Part shown: positions 36,099-44,634 of the stretch, piece by piece | How the letters are laid out: every line of letters starts with the position of its first letter | How positions within the stretch are numbered: the first letter of the stretch is position 1 | NCBI GenBank assembly: GCA_964575025.1 | Contig: CAZNPV010000009.1 | Location: forward strand, 1-64,000 | DNA: 64,000 nt | Direction: 5' to 3' | DNA from: JABMQB01 sp964575025 | Lineage (GTDB): Bacteria > Bacteroidota > Bacteroidia > Bacteroidales > Prolixibacteraceae | The notes under the pieces: generated by a model | The model's database searches: none | Told to the model about the DNA's origin: nothing | Seen by the model: the letters and a program-made list of their open reading frames with translations, nothing else | Program-made: the position numbers and the translations under genes

Positions 36099-37679
36099 AT
36101 GTTTTCAATTAATTCTAAACCCATACAATATTGTATACTGGCCGTGTTCATGACGGTTGTTTTTAACGGCTACTCCCAGGATACCGAAACTGCCCGAGGC
36201 AGAGTGTTTCATGATGAAAATAAAAACGGGACTTACGATGCCGGTGAGTCCGGTATTCCCGGTGTTATGGTATCCAATCAGCTGGATGTGGTTCAAACCG
36301 ATGCCAATGGATTGTTTTCCATTCCGGCAACTAATCCATCGGTGATTTTTGTTACCAAACCTTCCGGGTATAAGGTCCCCCTGGATGAAAACAACATCCC
36401 TCAGTTTTATTATATATACCAGCCTGATGGATCCCCGGCACTGGAACATCCAGCCATTGATCCGACTGGTGCATTGCCCCGGGAAATATTGTTTCCCCTG
36501 TATGAAGACCGGGTGCATAAAGACTTCAGGATGCTTGTGGTTGCCGATGTACAGACTGCAAATTCCAGGGAACTGGAATATTTCAGGAGCGATGTAGTGG
36601 CAACCGCCCTGAAACATCAATTTGATTTTGTGATCTCCCTGGGCGACCTGGTGCATGATGATCCCGGATTGTTTCCTGAATATGCCCGGTCGATGGCTTT
36701 GCTGGGAGCCCCTGTGTACAATGTATTGGGGAATCACGATGTAAATTATGATGCCGGTGAACCAGCTTCCAATGATTCATACAAACGGTACTTTGGTCCA
36801 CCTTATTATTCTTTTGATGTTGGGAATGTACATTTTGTGGTACTCGAAAATGTGGAGCGGTTCTGTAAAAAAGGAGAGCGGGAAGCCTACTGGGATTGCT
36901 ACCGGGGAAAGATAGGCGGGAAGCAGCTCGAATGGCTGAAAAACGACCTGGCCCGGGTGCCTCCCGATAAAAAGATTGTTGTGAATCAACACATCGCTTT
37001 TGTGAAAGATCAAAATGCCGGGGAACGCGACCGGATCGTTAACAGGCAGGAAGTATTTGATGTGCTGAAAGAGAGGGAGGAAATACTGGTGCTGGCCGGA
37101 CATCGACATACCCTGCAACATGACTATTTTTCCAGGGAAGATGGATGGAACGGCAAAGGGGAACTGCACCAGATCATATGCAGTTCGGCAAGTGGTACCT
37201 GGTGGACAGGCCCCGTGGATACCAGAGGCATTCCTTCAGCTACACAGATCGATGGTGTACCCAACGGTTTTTTTATTTTTCAGTTCGGGGGAAATGATTT
37301 TATCCACAGTTATTACCCCGCCGGGAACATCCGGGAACAAATGCGCATTGAATCCCCCAATGGAAAAACCGGAAACCAGGATCAGGAGATTGTCGTGAAT
37401 GTATACAACAGCAACAAATACTCGCGTGTTGAAGCCTGTATGGATGGCAAACATAAAGTGGAACTGAAAAATGATATTCGCAGGGATCCGTTTATAACGG
37501 AGTCGTTCCGGAAATTCAGGGATCAGTATAAAAGCTGGTCCAGTCCGGCACGGTCAACTCAGATGTGGGTAGCTCCAATGCCAACAACAATGGAAAAAGG
37601 ATTCCACACCATCAAAGTGACTTCAACCGATGAATTCGGTAGGGTGTACTCATCGATTGCCGTTTTTGAAGTGGAGTAA
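36099..37679 (+). CDS. Secreted calcineurin-like metallophosphoesterase
   Basis: 526 residues with a signal peptide. The N-terminal domain (about 28-130) is SdrD/carboxypeptidase-regulatory-like: GRVFHDENKNGTYDAGESGI and GVMVSNQLDVVQTDANGLF. The catalytic domain follows with metal motifs VADVQ, ISLGDLVHDD, VLGNHDVNY, NQHIAF and LAGHRHTLQHDYF (about 145-350). A C-terminal beta domain completes the three-part arrangement usual in Bacteroidota enzymes. It probably hydrolyses phosphate esters outside the cytoplasm. In VADVQ the second metal ligand is D-x-Q rather than D-x-H, a common variant in this subfamily. Confidence 0.9.
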   Translation: MFSINSKPIQYCILAVFMTVVFNGYSQDTETARGRVFHDENKNGTYDAGESGIPGVMVSNQLDVVQTDANGLFSIPATNPSVIFVTKPSGYKVPLDENNIPQFYYIYQPDGSPALEHPAIDPTGALPREILFPLYEDRVHKDFRMLVVADVQTANSRELEYFRSDVVATALKHQFDFVISLGDLVHDDPGLFPEYARSMALLGAPVYNVLGNHDVNYDAGEPASNDSYKRYFGPPYYSFDVGNVHFVVLENVERFCKKGEREAYWDCYRGKIGGKQLEWLKNDLARVPPDKKIVVNQHIAFVKDQNAGERDRIVNRQEVFDVLKEREEILVLAGHRHTLQHDYFSREDGWNGKGELHQIICSSASGTWWTGPVDTRGIPSATQIDGVPNGFFIFQFGGNDFIHSYYPAGNIREQMRIESPNGKTGNQDQEIVVNVYNSNKYSRVEACMDGKHKVELKNDIRRDPFITESFRKFRDQYKSWSSPARSTQMWVAPMPTTMEKGFHTIKVTSTDEFGRVYSSIAVFEVE

Positions 37680-37816
37680 GCCGGAACGTATGTATCTTTA
37701 TTTTCCCTCTTTTCGCTGCAATTCCGGTAAGGGCCGGTAGCTGATCAGAATGATATTTTCCTTTTTTGCGAATTCCCTGTTCATCTTACCATTGGCAGTA
37801 TTTTTGTAAAACTGTA

Positions 37817-39178
37817 TTAATGGAAACGCCAGTTGTCTGTATGCGGGGAGTGGTATTTCTCACTGAATGTAATATCAAACTGTTTGAGTTTTTCGAGCAC
37901 CGGGTTGTAAATTTCCGGAATAGTGGGTATTTGTAAGCCTGTTAAGTTAATCCGGCCGGATAAAACAAGATCTGCTGCTATCCCCAATGGCAGTCCGACC
38001 GTTTTTGCCATCGCTGTTTTATGAGCATCTTCACCGGTCACTGCCATTGATGAGGTCAGTTTCACTGGTTGGCCGGTTTCACCGTCGGCATAGATAAATT
38101 TATGCCACATGACGGTCATATCCTTATCGTGAGGCTGGAGTTGCCATTTTTGTTTCAGGAGGTGTTCCATCACCTGGGCCGGTGTGGCTTTTTTTAATCC
38201 GATGGGCTTATCTTCAAAAATTCCCATCCACTCCAGTTTCTCAATAATATCCGAATCCTGATCGATATGCATAGAGTGGTACAGTTTGGTCTCCACCGAG
38301 TCGGATTTATGGTAATAGAGGAACGAATTGATAAAATCACGGTAGGTCATTTTTTCCACATCTTCGAGGAAGTAGGAATCGTCGGTAGCCCCGAGCTGCA
38401 CGAAAACATTCCATGCGCGGCAGAATCCGGGGCGGCGCAAGGTACCCCTGTAAATGGTCGGGATCTCGTGAAGGTTGTATTTATCGATGTATTTGAGGGA
38501 ATCCCTGTTGGCATATCCCTCGAACTTTCCGAATCCCTCAATCTCGATCAGTTCGGTTCGCCTGAAGAGCCGGTTGTACGGGATATATTTATATTTTCCT
38601 TCCTGCCGGAAGCGGGCAGGTCCGTCCTGTCCGGCAAGAACCACATTTCTCGGATTCCAGCTGAATTTATAGTGCCAGGGGTTGTCATCCGACTCCGGGG
38701 CAACAAGCCCTCCTGTAAAGGTTTCAAAACACAACAATTCATGCCTCTGTTTTTTAAGACGATCTATGATCTGCATGGCTGACATGTGATCCAGCCCCGG
38801 GTCAACACCCATTTCACTCAGAAAAAGGATCCCTTTCTTCGTCAGTTCGGGTTCAATATCCTTCCAATCAGCTGGTTCGTAGGATGCCGTCAACAGGTTT
38901 TTTGCGTATTTCAGGCAAGATTGAGCTACAAATTTATGAAAACGCACAGGCATCATGGATATCACAAGATCAGCATTCTTAATCTCATTTTCCCTGCAAA
39001 GATCATCTTTTACATCAAAACCGGTAACAGAGATCCTGTCATTGGTTATCGCCTCCAGATGGGCTGTCTCTTTATCGGCTACTACGATTTTCCAATTGTT
39101 CTGAATTGCCTGATTCCCCAGGTAATCAATCAAAGCAGAAGTAGATTTTCCTGCACCAATGATTAAAATGGTTTTCAT
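37817..39178 (-). CDS. Saccharopine-dehydrogenase-like protein
   Basis: 453 residues. The N-terminal Rossmann fold has IIGAGKSTSALIDYL and VADKETAHLEA. A conserved central region includes LLTASYEPADW, FLSEMGVDPGLDHMSAMQII and ETFTGGLVAPESDDNPWHYK, which match lysine-biosynthesis/degradation-type saccharopine dehydrogenases. It is directly followed on the minus strand (no spacer) by the end of the CysH-type reductase gene, so the two are co-transcribed. No second lysine-ketoglutarate reductase gene is present. A short remnant of a different member of the same superfamily is at 61734-61889. Confidence 0.9.
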   Translation of the reverse strand: MKTILIIGAGKSTSALIDYLGNQAIQNNWKIVVADKETAHLEAITNDRISVTGFDVKDDLCRENEIKNADLVISMMPVRFHKFVAQSCLKYAKNLLTASYEPADWKDIEPELTKKGILFLSEMGVDPGLDHMSAMQIIDRLKKQRHELLCFETFTGGLVAPESDDNPWHYKFSWNPRNVVLAGQDGPARFRQEGKYKYIPYNRLFRRTELIEIEGFGKFEGYANRDSLKYIDKYNLHEIPTIYRGTLRRPGFCRAWNVFVQLGATDDSYFLEDVEKMTYRDFINSFLYYHKSDSVETKLYHSMHIDQDSDIIEKLEWMGIFEDKPIGLKKATPAQVMEHLLKQKWQLQPHDKDMTVMWHKFIYADGETGQPVKLTSSMAVTGEDAHKTAMAKTVGLPLGIAADLVLSGRINLTGLQIPTIPEIYNPVLEKLKQFDITFSEKYHSPHTDNWRFH

Positions 39179-39913
39179 TTATACTCCCTTCCCGTTATGC
39201 ACATCTGTTTCCATATGCAGGCCGCATTCTTTTCCTGTGTTTTTTTCCCACCACCAGCGTCCGGCACGGATATCTTCCCCCTGTTTAACCGCCCGTGTAC
39301 ATGGTTCACATCCAATGCTTTCGAATCCCTTGTCATGCAAGGCATTGTATGGCACATTGTATTTTTTTATATAGTTTTTTACCTTCTCCAGATTCCATAG
39401 AAGAAGCGGATTGTATTTTATAATCTGATACTTGCTGTCCCAATCAAACAGGCTCAGCGAGCTTCGGTTTTCTGATTGGGAGGCTCTTAGTCCGGTAATC
39501 CAGCATTCATTTCCCTTTAAGGCCCTTCCCAGTGGTTTTACTTTCCGTATGTGACAACATTCTTTCCGGTTTTCGACCGATTCATAAAAACTGATGGGTC
39601 CTTTGGCAGATAGAAGTTTTTCCACATCCCTGGTATCCGGAAAATAGGTTTCAATTGTACATTGGTACCTTTCGCGGGTCCTGGCAAAAACCTTGTATGT
39701 TTCTTCGAAAAGTCTTCCGGTATCGAGAGTGGCTATTCTCACCGGGATCTTATGGCGGAAGATCATGTCGGTTATTACCTGGTCTTCGTATCCAAAACTG
39801 GTTGTAAAAATGATCCGGTTACGAAATCTTTCCGATAGAATTTTCAGCGTTTCCTCCGGTGTATGATCCTGTAACTCCGAGTTGAACATCTGAACAAGTT
39901 TTTTTTCTGCCAT
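39179..39913 (-). CDS. cysH: Phosphoadenylyl/adenylyl-sulfate reductase, [4Fe-4S] type
   Basis: About 244 residues from ATG at 39913. This start was preferred over 39988 because the upstream extension is unlike the family and would run through a structured leader. Reductase motifs are TTSFGYEDQVITD (PP-loop), the CC of ECCHIRKVKPL, ITGLRASQSENRS, and CEPCTRAVKQGEDIRAGRWWW. The CC plus CxxC cysteines ligate an iron-sulfur cluster in APS reductases, and the terminal ECGLH supplies the catalytic cysteine. It reduces activated sulfate to sulfite for cysteine synthesis, using thioredoxin. The next gene, a saccharopine-dehydrogenase-like protein, starts right after its stop. Confidence 0.92.
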   Translation of the reverse strand: MAEKKLVQMFNSELQDHTPEETLKILSERFRNRIIFTTSFGYEDQVITDMIFRHKIPVRIATLDTGRLFEETYKVFARTRERYQCTIETYFPDTRDVEKLLSAKGPISFYESVENRKECCHIRKVKPLGRALKGNECWITGLRASQSENRSSLSLFDWDSKYQIIKYNPLLLWNLEKVKNYIKKYNVPYNALHDKGFESIGCEPCTRAVKQGEDIRAGRWWWEKNTGKECGLHMETDVHNGKGV

Positions 39914-39941
39914 AGGTATACTTTTTAGCCGGGAATATGAA

Positions 39942-40022
39942 ATGCCCGTAATTAAAAAACAGAACCTCTGTTGTATCAACCTTACCAACGGACCAGGGCA
40001 TGGCTGAGTCCTTTCAAATATA
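39942..40022 (-). promoter_or_regulatory. Promoter and structured 5' leader of the cysH gene
   Basis: On the minus strand the -7 box TATATTTG lies at 40015-40022, giving a leader of about 95 nt before the start at 39913. Within it ATGCCC (40001-39996) can pair with GGGCAT (39947-39942). Between them ACAGA-GGT-TCTGT (39971-39959) is followed by T5, like a small intrinsic terminator. No riboswitch family is recognised. Sulfur-starvation control by attenuation is an inference. Confidence 0.4.
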
Positions 40023-40071
40023 CGTATATTTAGGGAGTAACCTTGCTGAACACTGGCATGAAATAGAGTAT

Positions 40072-41256
40072 TTATTCAACAAATAAAACCAGTCCTTTAA
40101 GGTATTCGCCTTCCGGATGGTATATATTTACCGGGTGGTCAGCCGATTGCGTAAGCTGGTTTAGTATGCGTACGTTTCTTCCTGACAGGGCTGCGGCAGT
40201 AAATACCGCTTCCCTGAATTTTTCTTTTGAAACTACCTGGGAACAGGAGAATGTGCAGAGAATGCCTCCGGGGCGTATTTGTTCAAAAGCCCGTTTATTG
40301 ATTCGCTTGTAACCCTGGAGAGCCCGGCTGACTGTATTATGGTGTTTGGCAAATGCCGGTGGGTCGAGGATGATCAGATCGTATTTATTCCTGATTCCCT
40401 GAAGGTATTCGAAGGCATCCGCAATAAATGCTTCATGGTTGGGTTGGCTGAAATTAAGGGCGATATTCTCCCGGGCCAGGCGAATGGCTTTTTCCGATGA
40501 ATCAACGGAATGAACAAACCGTGCACCCCCTTTCAGTGCATAGACTGAAAAACTTCCCGAGTAAGAAAACAGATTCAAAACATCGCGGTTCTTTGCATAC
40601 GATTGGACCCATTTCCGGTTTTCCCGCTGATCAATATAAAATCCGGTTTTCTGTCCTGTTTCCCAGTCGGTATTAAACAACAACCCATTTTCTTTCACCA
40701 GGTTGCTGACCGCTTTGCCTGAGATATATCCGTCAGCAGGGGCTATCCCAGCCTTGTAGGGCAATGTTTTGTCGCTTTTATTGTATACGGCAAGCAAGGG
40801 TTTGCCCAGGATTTCTTTGAGCATTTCAGCCAGTTGATTGCGTATGAGAAACATCCCCACCGAGTGTGTCTGCATTACTGCCACACCCTTGTAGTAATCA
40901 ACAATCAATCCAGGCATGCCATCGCCTTCAGCATTAATAAGCCTGTAAACATTGGTTTTCCTGTTTCCGTGTAAGCCCAGCGTTTCCCGGAGCCGGACCG
41001 CATTTCTGATTTTTTGTCTCCAGAATTCCCTGTTCAGGTCCTTTTTTTCAAACGACAGAATACGAACTGCAATCGATGAAGGCTGGTAGTGACCTATTCC
41101 CAGGAATTTTTCTTCGTTGGAGTATACAGCTACCAGATCTCCTTCGTTTACTGTTCCGTTAATACTACGTATAGCCCCTGAAAAAATCCATGGATGAAAT
41201 CTTTTTGCCGACTGATCTTTCCCCGGTTTAAGGATAATGGAAACCATATTGTTCAT
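40072..41256 (-). CDS. Class I SAM-dependent rRNA methyltransferase, RlmI-like
   Basis: 394 residues. The N-terminus is a PUA-type RNA-binding domain (KRFHPWIFSGAIRS, EKFLGIGHYQ). A middle domain follows, then the Rossmann methyltransferase with DVLNLFSYSGSFSVYAL (SAM motif I), HSVDSSEKAI, and the catalytic motif ILDPPAF. A cysteine lies in LCTFSCSQ. This is the layout of the 23S rRNA m5C methyltransferase RlmI. It is on the minus strand and followed, after a small gap, by no co-directional partner; the exonuclease gene lies 44 nt upstream. Confidence 0.9.
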   Translation of the reverse strand: MNNMVSIILKPGKDQSAKRFHPWIFSGAIRSINGTVNEGDLVAVYSNEEKFLGIGHYQPSSIAVRILSFEKKDLNREFWRQKIRNAVRLRETLGLHGNRKTNVYRLINAEGDGMPGLIVDYYKGVAVMQTHSVGMFLIRNQLAEMLKEILGKPLLAVYNKSDKTLPYKAGIAPADGYISGKAVSNLVKENGLLFNTDWETGQKTGFYIDQRENRKWVQSYAKNRDVLNLFSYSGSFSVYALKGGARFVHSVDSSEKAIRLARENIALNFSQPNHEAFIADAFEYLQGIRNKYDLIILDPPAFAKHHNTVSRALQGYKRINKRAFEQIRPGGILCTFSCSQVVSKEKFREAVFTAAALSGRNVRILNQLTQSADHPVNIYHPEGEYLKGLVLFVE

Positions 41257-41300
41257 GGTGTACGTTTTGTTGTTTTTTCGTTTTTCTCAGGAGGAGGTTG

Positions 41301-41873
41301 TTAATTCTGAAACAGACTTTTATAAATTTTCAGCGATACCCAGGCGTCGGTAGCTGCATACACGAGCTGGGATTGTGTGAGGATTGGCGCTTCCCAGTTT
41401 GAGAGTTGTTGGGCTTTGCTTATCCGGATGCCAAGGACGATGCCTGCCAGTTTTTTGAGGCTGAAATTCTGGATGCCAAAATCCTGCACCTCATCCTGCA
41501 ATTCGACAAAACCCTGGGGCCTGAAAGGATTCAGTTTCTGAAGGATTTTTATATCATCGCGGATAGCAATTCCCGGTTTTATGATTCGTCCGGATTGAAG
41601 CAGCCTTTTTAATTTATCGGGAAGTCCAATCCGGTTTAACCGGAACAGAAAAGCATGATCATTGACGGCGAGCTGCAGGAGAGCTACTTTGTTTACACGG
41701 CCCTTTTTGAATGAAGGGCGGGTTTCTGTATCAAAGCCGATTACGGCGTGTTGCGACAGTAACTCTACGGCATCTTCAACCTGTGTAATGTGGTCAACTA
41801 CGGTAATATTCCCCCCAAACTGTTTCAGAGGCAGATCCTTTAATTCTTCTTTTGTTATGTTTTCCCTGTACAT
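41301..41873 (-). CDS. DEDD-type 3'-5' exonuclease
   Basis: 190 residues. The ribonuclease D-like exonuclease domain shows motif I in VIGFDTETRPSF (about residue 48), motif II in AIRDDIKILQ and motif III in YAATDAWVSLKIYK with the tyrosine of the DEDDy class. No HRDC domain is present, so this is the short form common in the phylum, probably acting on RNA 3' ends. Its start codon overlaps the stop codon of the DUF5063 gene by one base (TAATG), a sign of coupling. Confidence 0.9.
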   Translation of the reverse strand: MYRENITKEELKDLPLKQFGGNITVVDHITQVEDAVELLSQHAVIGFDTETRPSFKKGRVNKVALLQLAVNDHAFLFRLNRIGLPDKLKRLLQSGRIIKPGIAIRDDIKILQKLNPFRPQGFVELQDEVQDFGIQNFSLKKLAGIVLGIRISKAQQLSNWEAPILTQSQLVYAATDAWVSLKIYKSLFQN

Positions 41874-42502
41874 TAAATCTGATTTTTTTCATCTCTGAAC
41901 TGGTTGAAAAAACCATCCACCCAATCCGATTTTTTTCGCATCCTGTCATCGGTTCTGCTGTCGTGTGCTTCATTGAGGTCTTTCCCGCTAACCAGCAACA
42001 TATGGATCGCTCGCAAAACATTCACGAGCTTCTGGCCCCAGTATTCCTTCAACTGGAATAAACATTCGCTCAGTGCGTCGTTCATTACCTCCTCGTTTCC
42101 CAGGCTGTATAGTGAAATAAAATTTTTAATGTCCTGGTATATATCCACAAGGTTCTCCGAAATGCTGGCTTCAAGGGATTCGTCGGTGTATTCTTTCCCC
42201 GGGTCGAACACTTCGCGGTAACTGTCATTTTCGCCTAGTTTTTTCATCCATTTCTGAAGCAACACGTTGTAGTCGAGTTCGGTAACAAACTTATCCGTGT
42301 CTTCCTCGAGGATCTTTTCCACGTCCGGGATCATCAAGGCTTTCAGGTATAAAAGAGGCAGGATTTTACGGGCTGTGGACAAAGCCTGTCCCGGAAGGTA
42401 GTCGTTTACCTGCTCAATGAAGGTACAGTACCCGTTTGCTACAGTGACAAACTCGATCACATTGCGGTTATAAACGATCCTGTTATATTTTTCATTTTCC
42501 AT
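41873..42502 (-). CDS. DUF5063-type protein
   Basis: 209 residues, mostly helical and acidic, without signal peptide. Phrases such as FVTVANGYCTFIEQ, KILPLLYLKALMIP and QKWMKKLGENDSYREVF match the DUF5063 family of uncharacterised Bacteroidota cytoplasmic proteins. The stop overlaps the start of the exonuclease gene by one base. Upstream the box TATTTTTG (minus strand, 42529-42522) fits a -7 element for this two-gene unit. Function is unknown; the conserved pairing with a 3'-5' exonuclease hints at nucleic-acid metabolism. Confidence 0.82.
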   Translation of the reverse strand: MENEKYNRIVYNRNVIEFVTVANGYCTFIEQVNDYLPGQALSTARKILPLLYLKALMIPDVEKILEEDTDKFVTELDYNVLLQKWMKKLGENDSYREVFDPGKEYTDESLEASISENLVDIYQDIKNFISLYSLGNEEVMNDALSECLFQLKEYWGQKLVNVLRAIHMLLVSGKDLNEAHDSRTDDRMRKKSDWVDGFFNQFRDEKNQI

Positions 42503-42588
42503 TTTTTTTTACGAATTGGCACAAAAATACGAATTTTCCGTCTTTCCCGTCTTTTTTTCGTTGTTTAGCTGCTCCGGATAGTAGGGGT

Positions 42589-44505
42589 CTACCCTTGCGA
42601 TTTTCTCCATTCGAGTTTATTATCAATCCGGTAAACGATTTTCTCGTTATCCAGCAGCCAGCGAACCACTTTTATGTTTTCGTCCTGGTTTCCCTCCAGT
42701 TTAATGAGCAATGTTTCGTACCTGCAGGGGTCATTCAGAATTTCCTTTATTCTGGCGGTAATCTGGTCGAACTGGTATTTGCTGAGGTTTAGTTCATTTC
42801 TTGACTGACAGACATCACATTTTCCGCACCGGGGTACCTCCTTTTCCCCAAAGTATTCAAGCAGAAGCTGGCTTCTGCATTTGGTTTGTGATTCAGCATA
42901 GTGGATTACTGCTTCTACTCTTTTCAGGTATTCGGTTTTTCTAAGGTCGTAGTTTTTCCTGGAGAGCGTAAGCCGTGATGAGGGTACCCGGTCGCGGGTG
43001 AATGCAATGAAGGGAGTTCTTTTTCGGGGGATATAATCAATGATCTTAAACGATTTCAACCGTGACAGGTACTTATATACCACGTCATTGTCAATGCCAG
43101 CCCGTTTGGCTATCAGTGCTTCGTCAATTCTCACATATCCTGAAAAGAGTCCTGTATAGGAGCGGAGCAGCAGTTTAATGAATGCATCGAAGGAGGCATT
43201 GGCCACCTGGAATTTGTACAGGTCGTCACGGTTCACCCTGAAATAGATCCGGGAAGGATTGTCCACTTCTTCAGTAAACTCCAGGTAGCCTTCGTACTGG
43301 AGAATTTTAAGGCTGTTGTACACCACCGATATCTGGAAATGAAAAGTTTCTGCAAACAGGCCGATATTAAAGTCGAACACCCTGTTGTTTCCGAATCCTT
43401 CGGCTATCTGCAGGAAATTGCACACTGCTTCATAGATCCGTTTAATGATTGTTTTTTCGGGGAATGCTTTGGTCACATGTTTTTTAAGTATCAGGTTATC
43501 GGCATGGTTGTACAGCAATACGGCAGCTGCTTTTTTGCCGTCACGGCCAGCCCTGCCAGCTTCCTGAAAGTAGGCTTCCAGTGAGTCAGGCGGATCCATA
43601 TGGATGACATACCGGACATCGGGTTTGTCGATGCCCATACCAAAGGCATTGGTCGCAACCATCACCTTTGTTTTGTCCATCATCCACTGATCCTGTCTTT
43701 CATTGCGGGTTTCGGAGTGTAAGCCTGCATGATAGTAATCTGCGGATATTTTATTTCTTCTCAGAATCTGGGTGATCTCACGTGTAGCTTTACGGCTTCT
43801 GACATATACAATTCCTGAACCTGAAGTTTTCAGGATTGACTGAACCAGGTATTTCTCTTTGTCTTCCACCTGCCTGACCAGGTAGACCAGGTTTTCACGG
43901 GCGAAGCTTGTTGCATACAGGTTTTCCTCCTTAAATTCCAGTTTGTCCAGGATATCCTTTACAACTTTCGGAGTGGCTGTTGCCGTAAGCGCCAGGATGG
44001 GGATTCCAGGCAGTATTTCCTTCAGTTCATTGATTTTTAAATAGCTGGGTCGGAAGTCGTATCCCCATTGTGAAATGCAGTGGGCTTCATCTACCGTTAT
44101 CAAATTGACATTCATATCTTTCAACCTTTCCCTGAAGCGGGGTACGCTGATCCGTTCCGGTGCGATATACAGGAATTTATAGTTTCCCCACACCACATTC
44201 TCGAGGGCGACTTGTATTTCCAACCCCGACATGCCGCTGTGGATCGCCTGGGCTTTGATCCCCCGCCGGTTAAGATTCTCCACCTGATCTTTCATCAGAG
44301 CAATCAGGGGGGTGATCACAAGGCATAAACCCTCCCGCGATAGCGAATATACCTGGAAGGTTAGCGATTTTCCACCCCCTGTAGGCATCAGCCCCAGGGT
44401 ATCTTTTCCGGAAGCTATCGATTGAATGATCTCTAACTGAAGAGGCCGGAAAGTAGTAAATCCCCAATACCGGGTCAATATCTGTTTGTATTCGTCCAAA
44501 ACCAA
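42589..44505 (-). CDS. recQ: ATP-dependent DNA helicase RecQ
   Basis: 638 residues. Superfamily 2 helicase motifs include GLMPTGGGKSLTFQV (Walker A), VDEAHCISQWGYDFRPSYL (DEAH and the RecQ aromatic loop), ALTATATPKV, and the QEAGRAGRDGK motif VI. A RecQ-C-terminal zinc-binding segment follows (YAESQTKCRSQLLLEYFGEK, then VPRCGKCDVC, giving four cysteines) and then a winged helix. There is no HRDC domain, so this is the shorter RecQ type. It unwinds DNA at stalled forks and recombination intermediates. It is divergent from guaB. Confidence 0.92.
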   Translation of the reverse strand: MVLDEYKQILTRYWGFTTFRPLQLEIIQSIASGKDTLGLMPTGGGKSLTFQVYSLSREGLCLVITPLIALMKDQVENLNRRGIKAQAIHSGMSGLEIQVALENVVWGNYKFLYIAPERISVPRFRERLKDMNVNLITVDEAHCISQWGYDFRPSYLKINELKEILPGIPILALTATATPKVVKDILDKLEFKEENLYATSFARENLVYLVRQVEDKEKYLVQSILKTSGSGIVYVRSRKATREITQILRRNKISADYYHAGLHSETRNERQDQWMMDKTKVMVATNAFGMGIDKPDVRYVIHMDPPDSLEAYFQEAGRAGRDGKKAAAVLLYNHADNLILKKHVTKAFPEKTIIKRIYEAVCNFLQIAEGFGNNRVFDFNIGLFAETFHFQISVVYNSLKILQYEGYLEFTEEVDNPSRIYFRVNRDDLYKFQVANASFDAFIKLLLRSYTGLFSGYVRIDEALIAKRAGIDNDVVYKYLSRLKSFKIIDYIPRKRTPFIAFTRDRVPSSRLTLSRKNYDLRKTEYLKRVEAVIHYAESQTKCRSQLLLEYFGEKEVPRCGKCDVCQSRNELNLSKYQFDQITARIKEILNDPCRYETLLIKLEGNQDENIKVVRWLLDNEKIVYRIDNKLEWRKSQG

Positions 44506-44595
44506 TTTTAAGATATCAAAATAACCTTTAACAATTTTTAATCCCCAATACCTTTCAGATGCTAAAATAAATCAATAGTTATAACTTATTTTTTG

Positions 44596-44603
44596 TAGTT
44601 TTG
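44596..44603 (+). promoter_or_regulatory. -7 box (TAnnTTTG) of guaB
   Basis: The sequence tagttttg matches the Bacteroidota consensus 31 nt before the guaB start at 44635, leaving a 5' leader of about 25 nt that is A-rich just before the ATG. A -33 TTTG is not obvious at the standard distance. It probably drives guaB and the outer-membrane biogenesis genes behind it. Confidence 0.55.
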
Positions 44604-44634
44604 CGCAAGATTAAAATTAAAAAAAAAACCATAA

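Noticed and set aside
37698..37857. Stop-free minus-strand frame of 53 codons overlapping the end of the saccharopine-dehydrogenase-like gene
   Set aside because: It has no start codon before a late ATG, overlaps a well-supported gene in another frame and matches no family; likely chance.
39819..40001. Minus-strand ORF of 60 codons covering the cysH leader
   Set aside because: It overlaps the cysH N-terminus in another frame and shows no family or signal; it is a shadow, although its ATG coincides with a leader stem.
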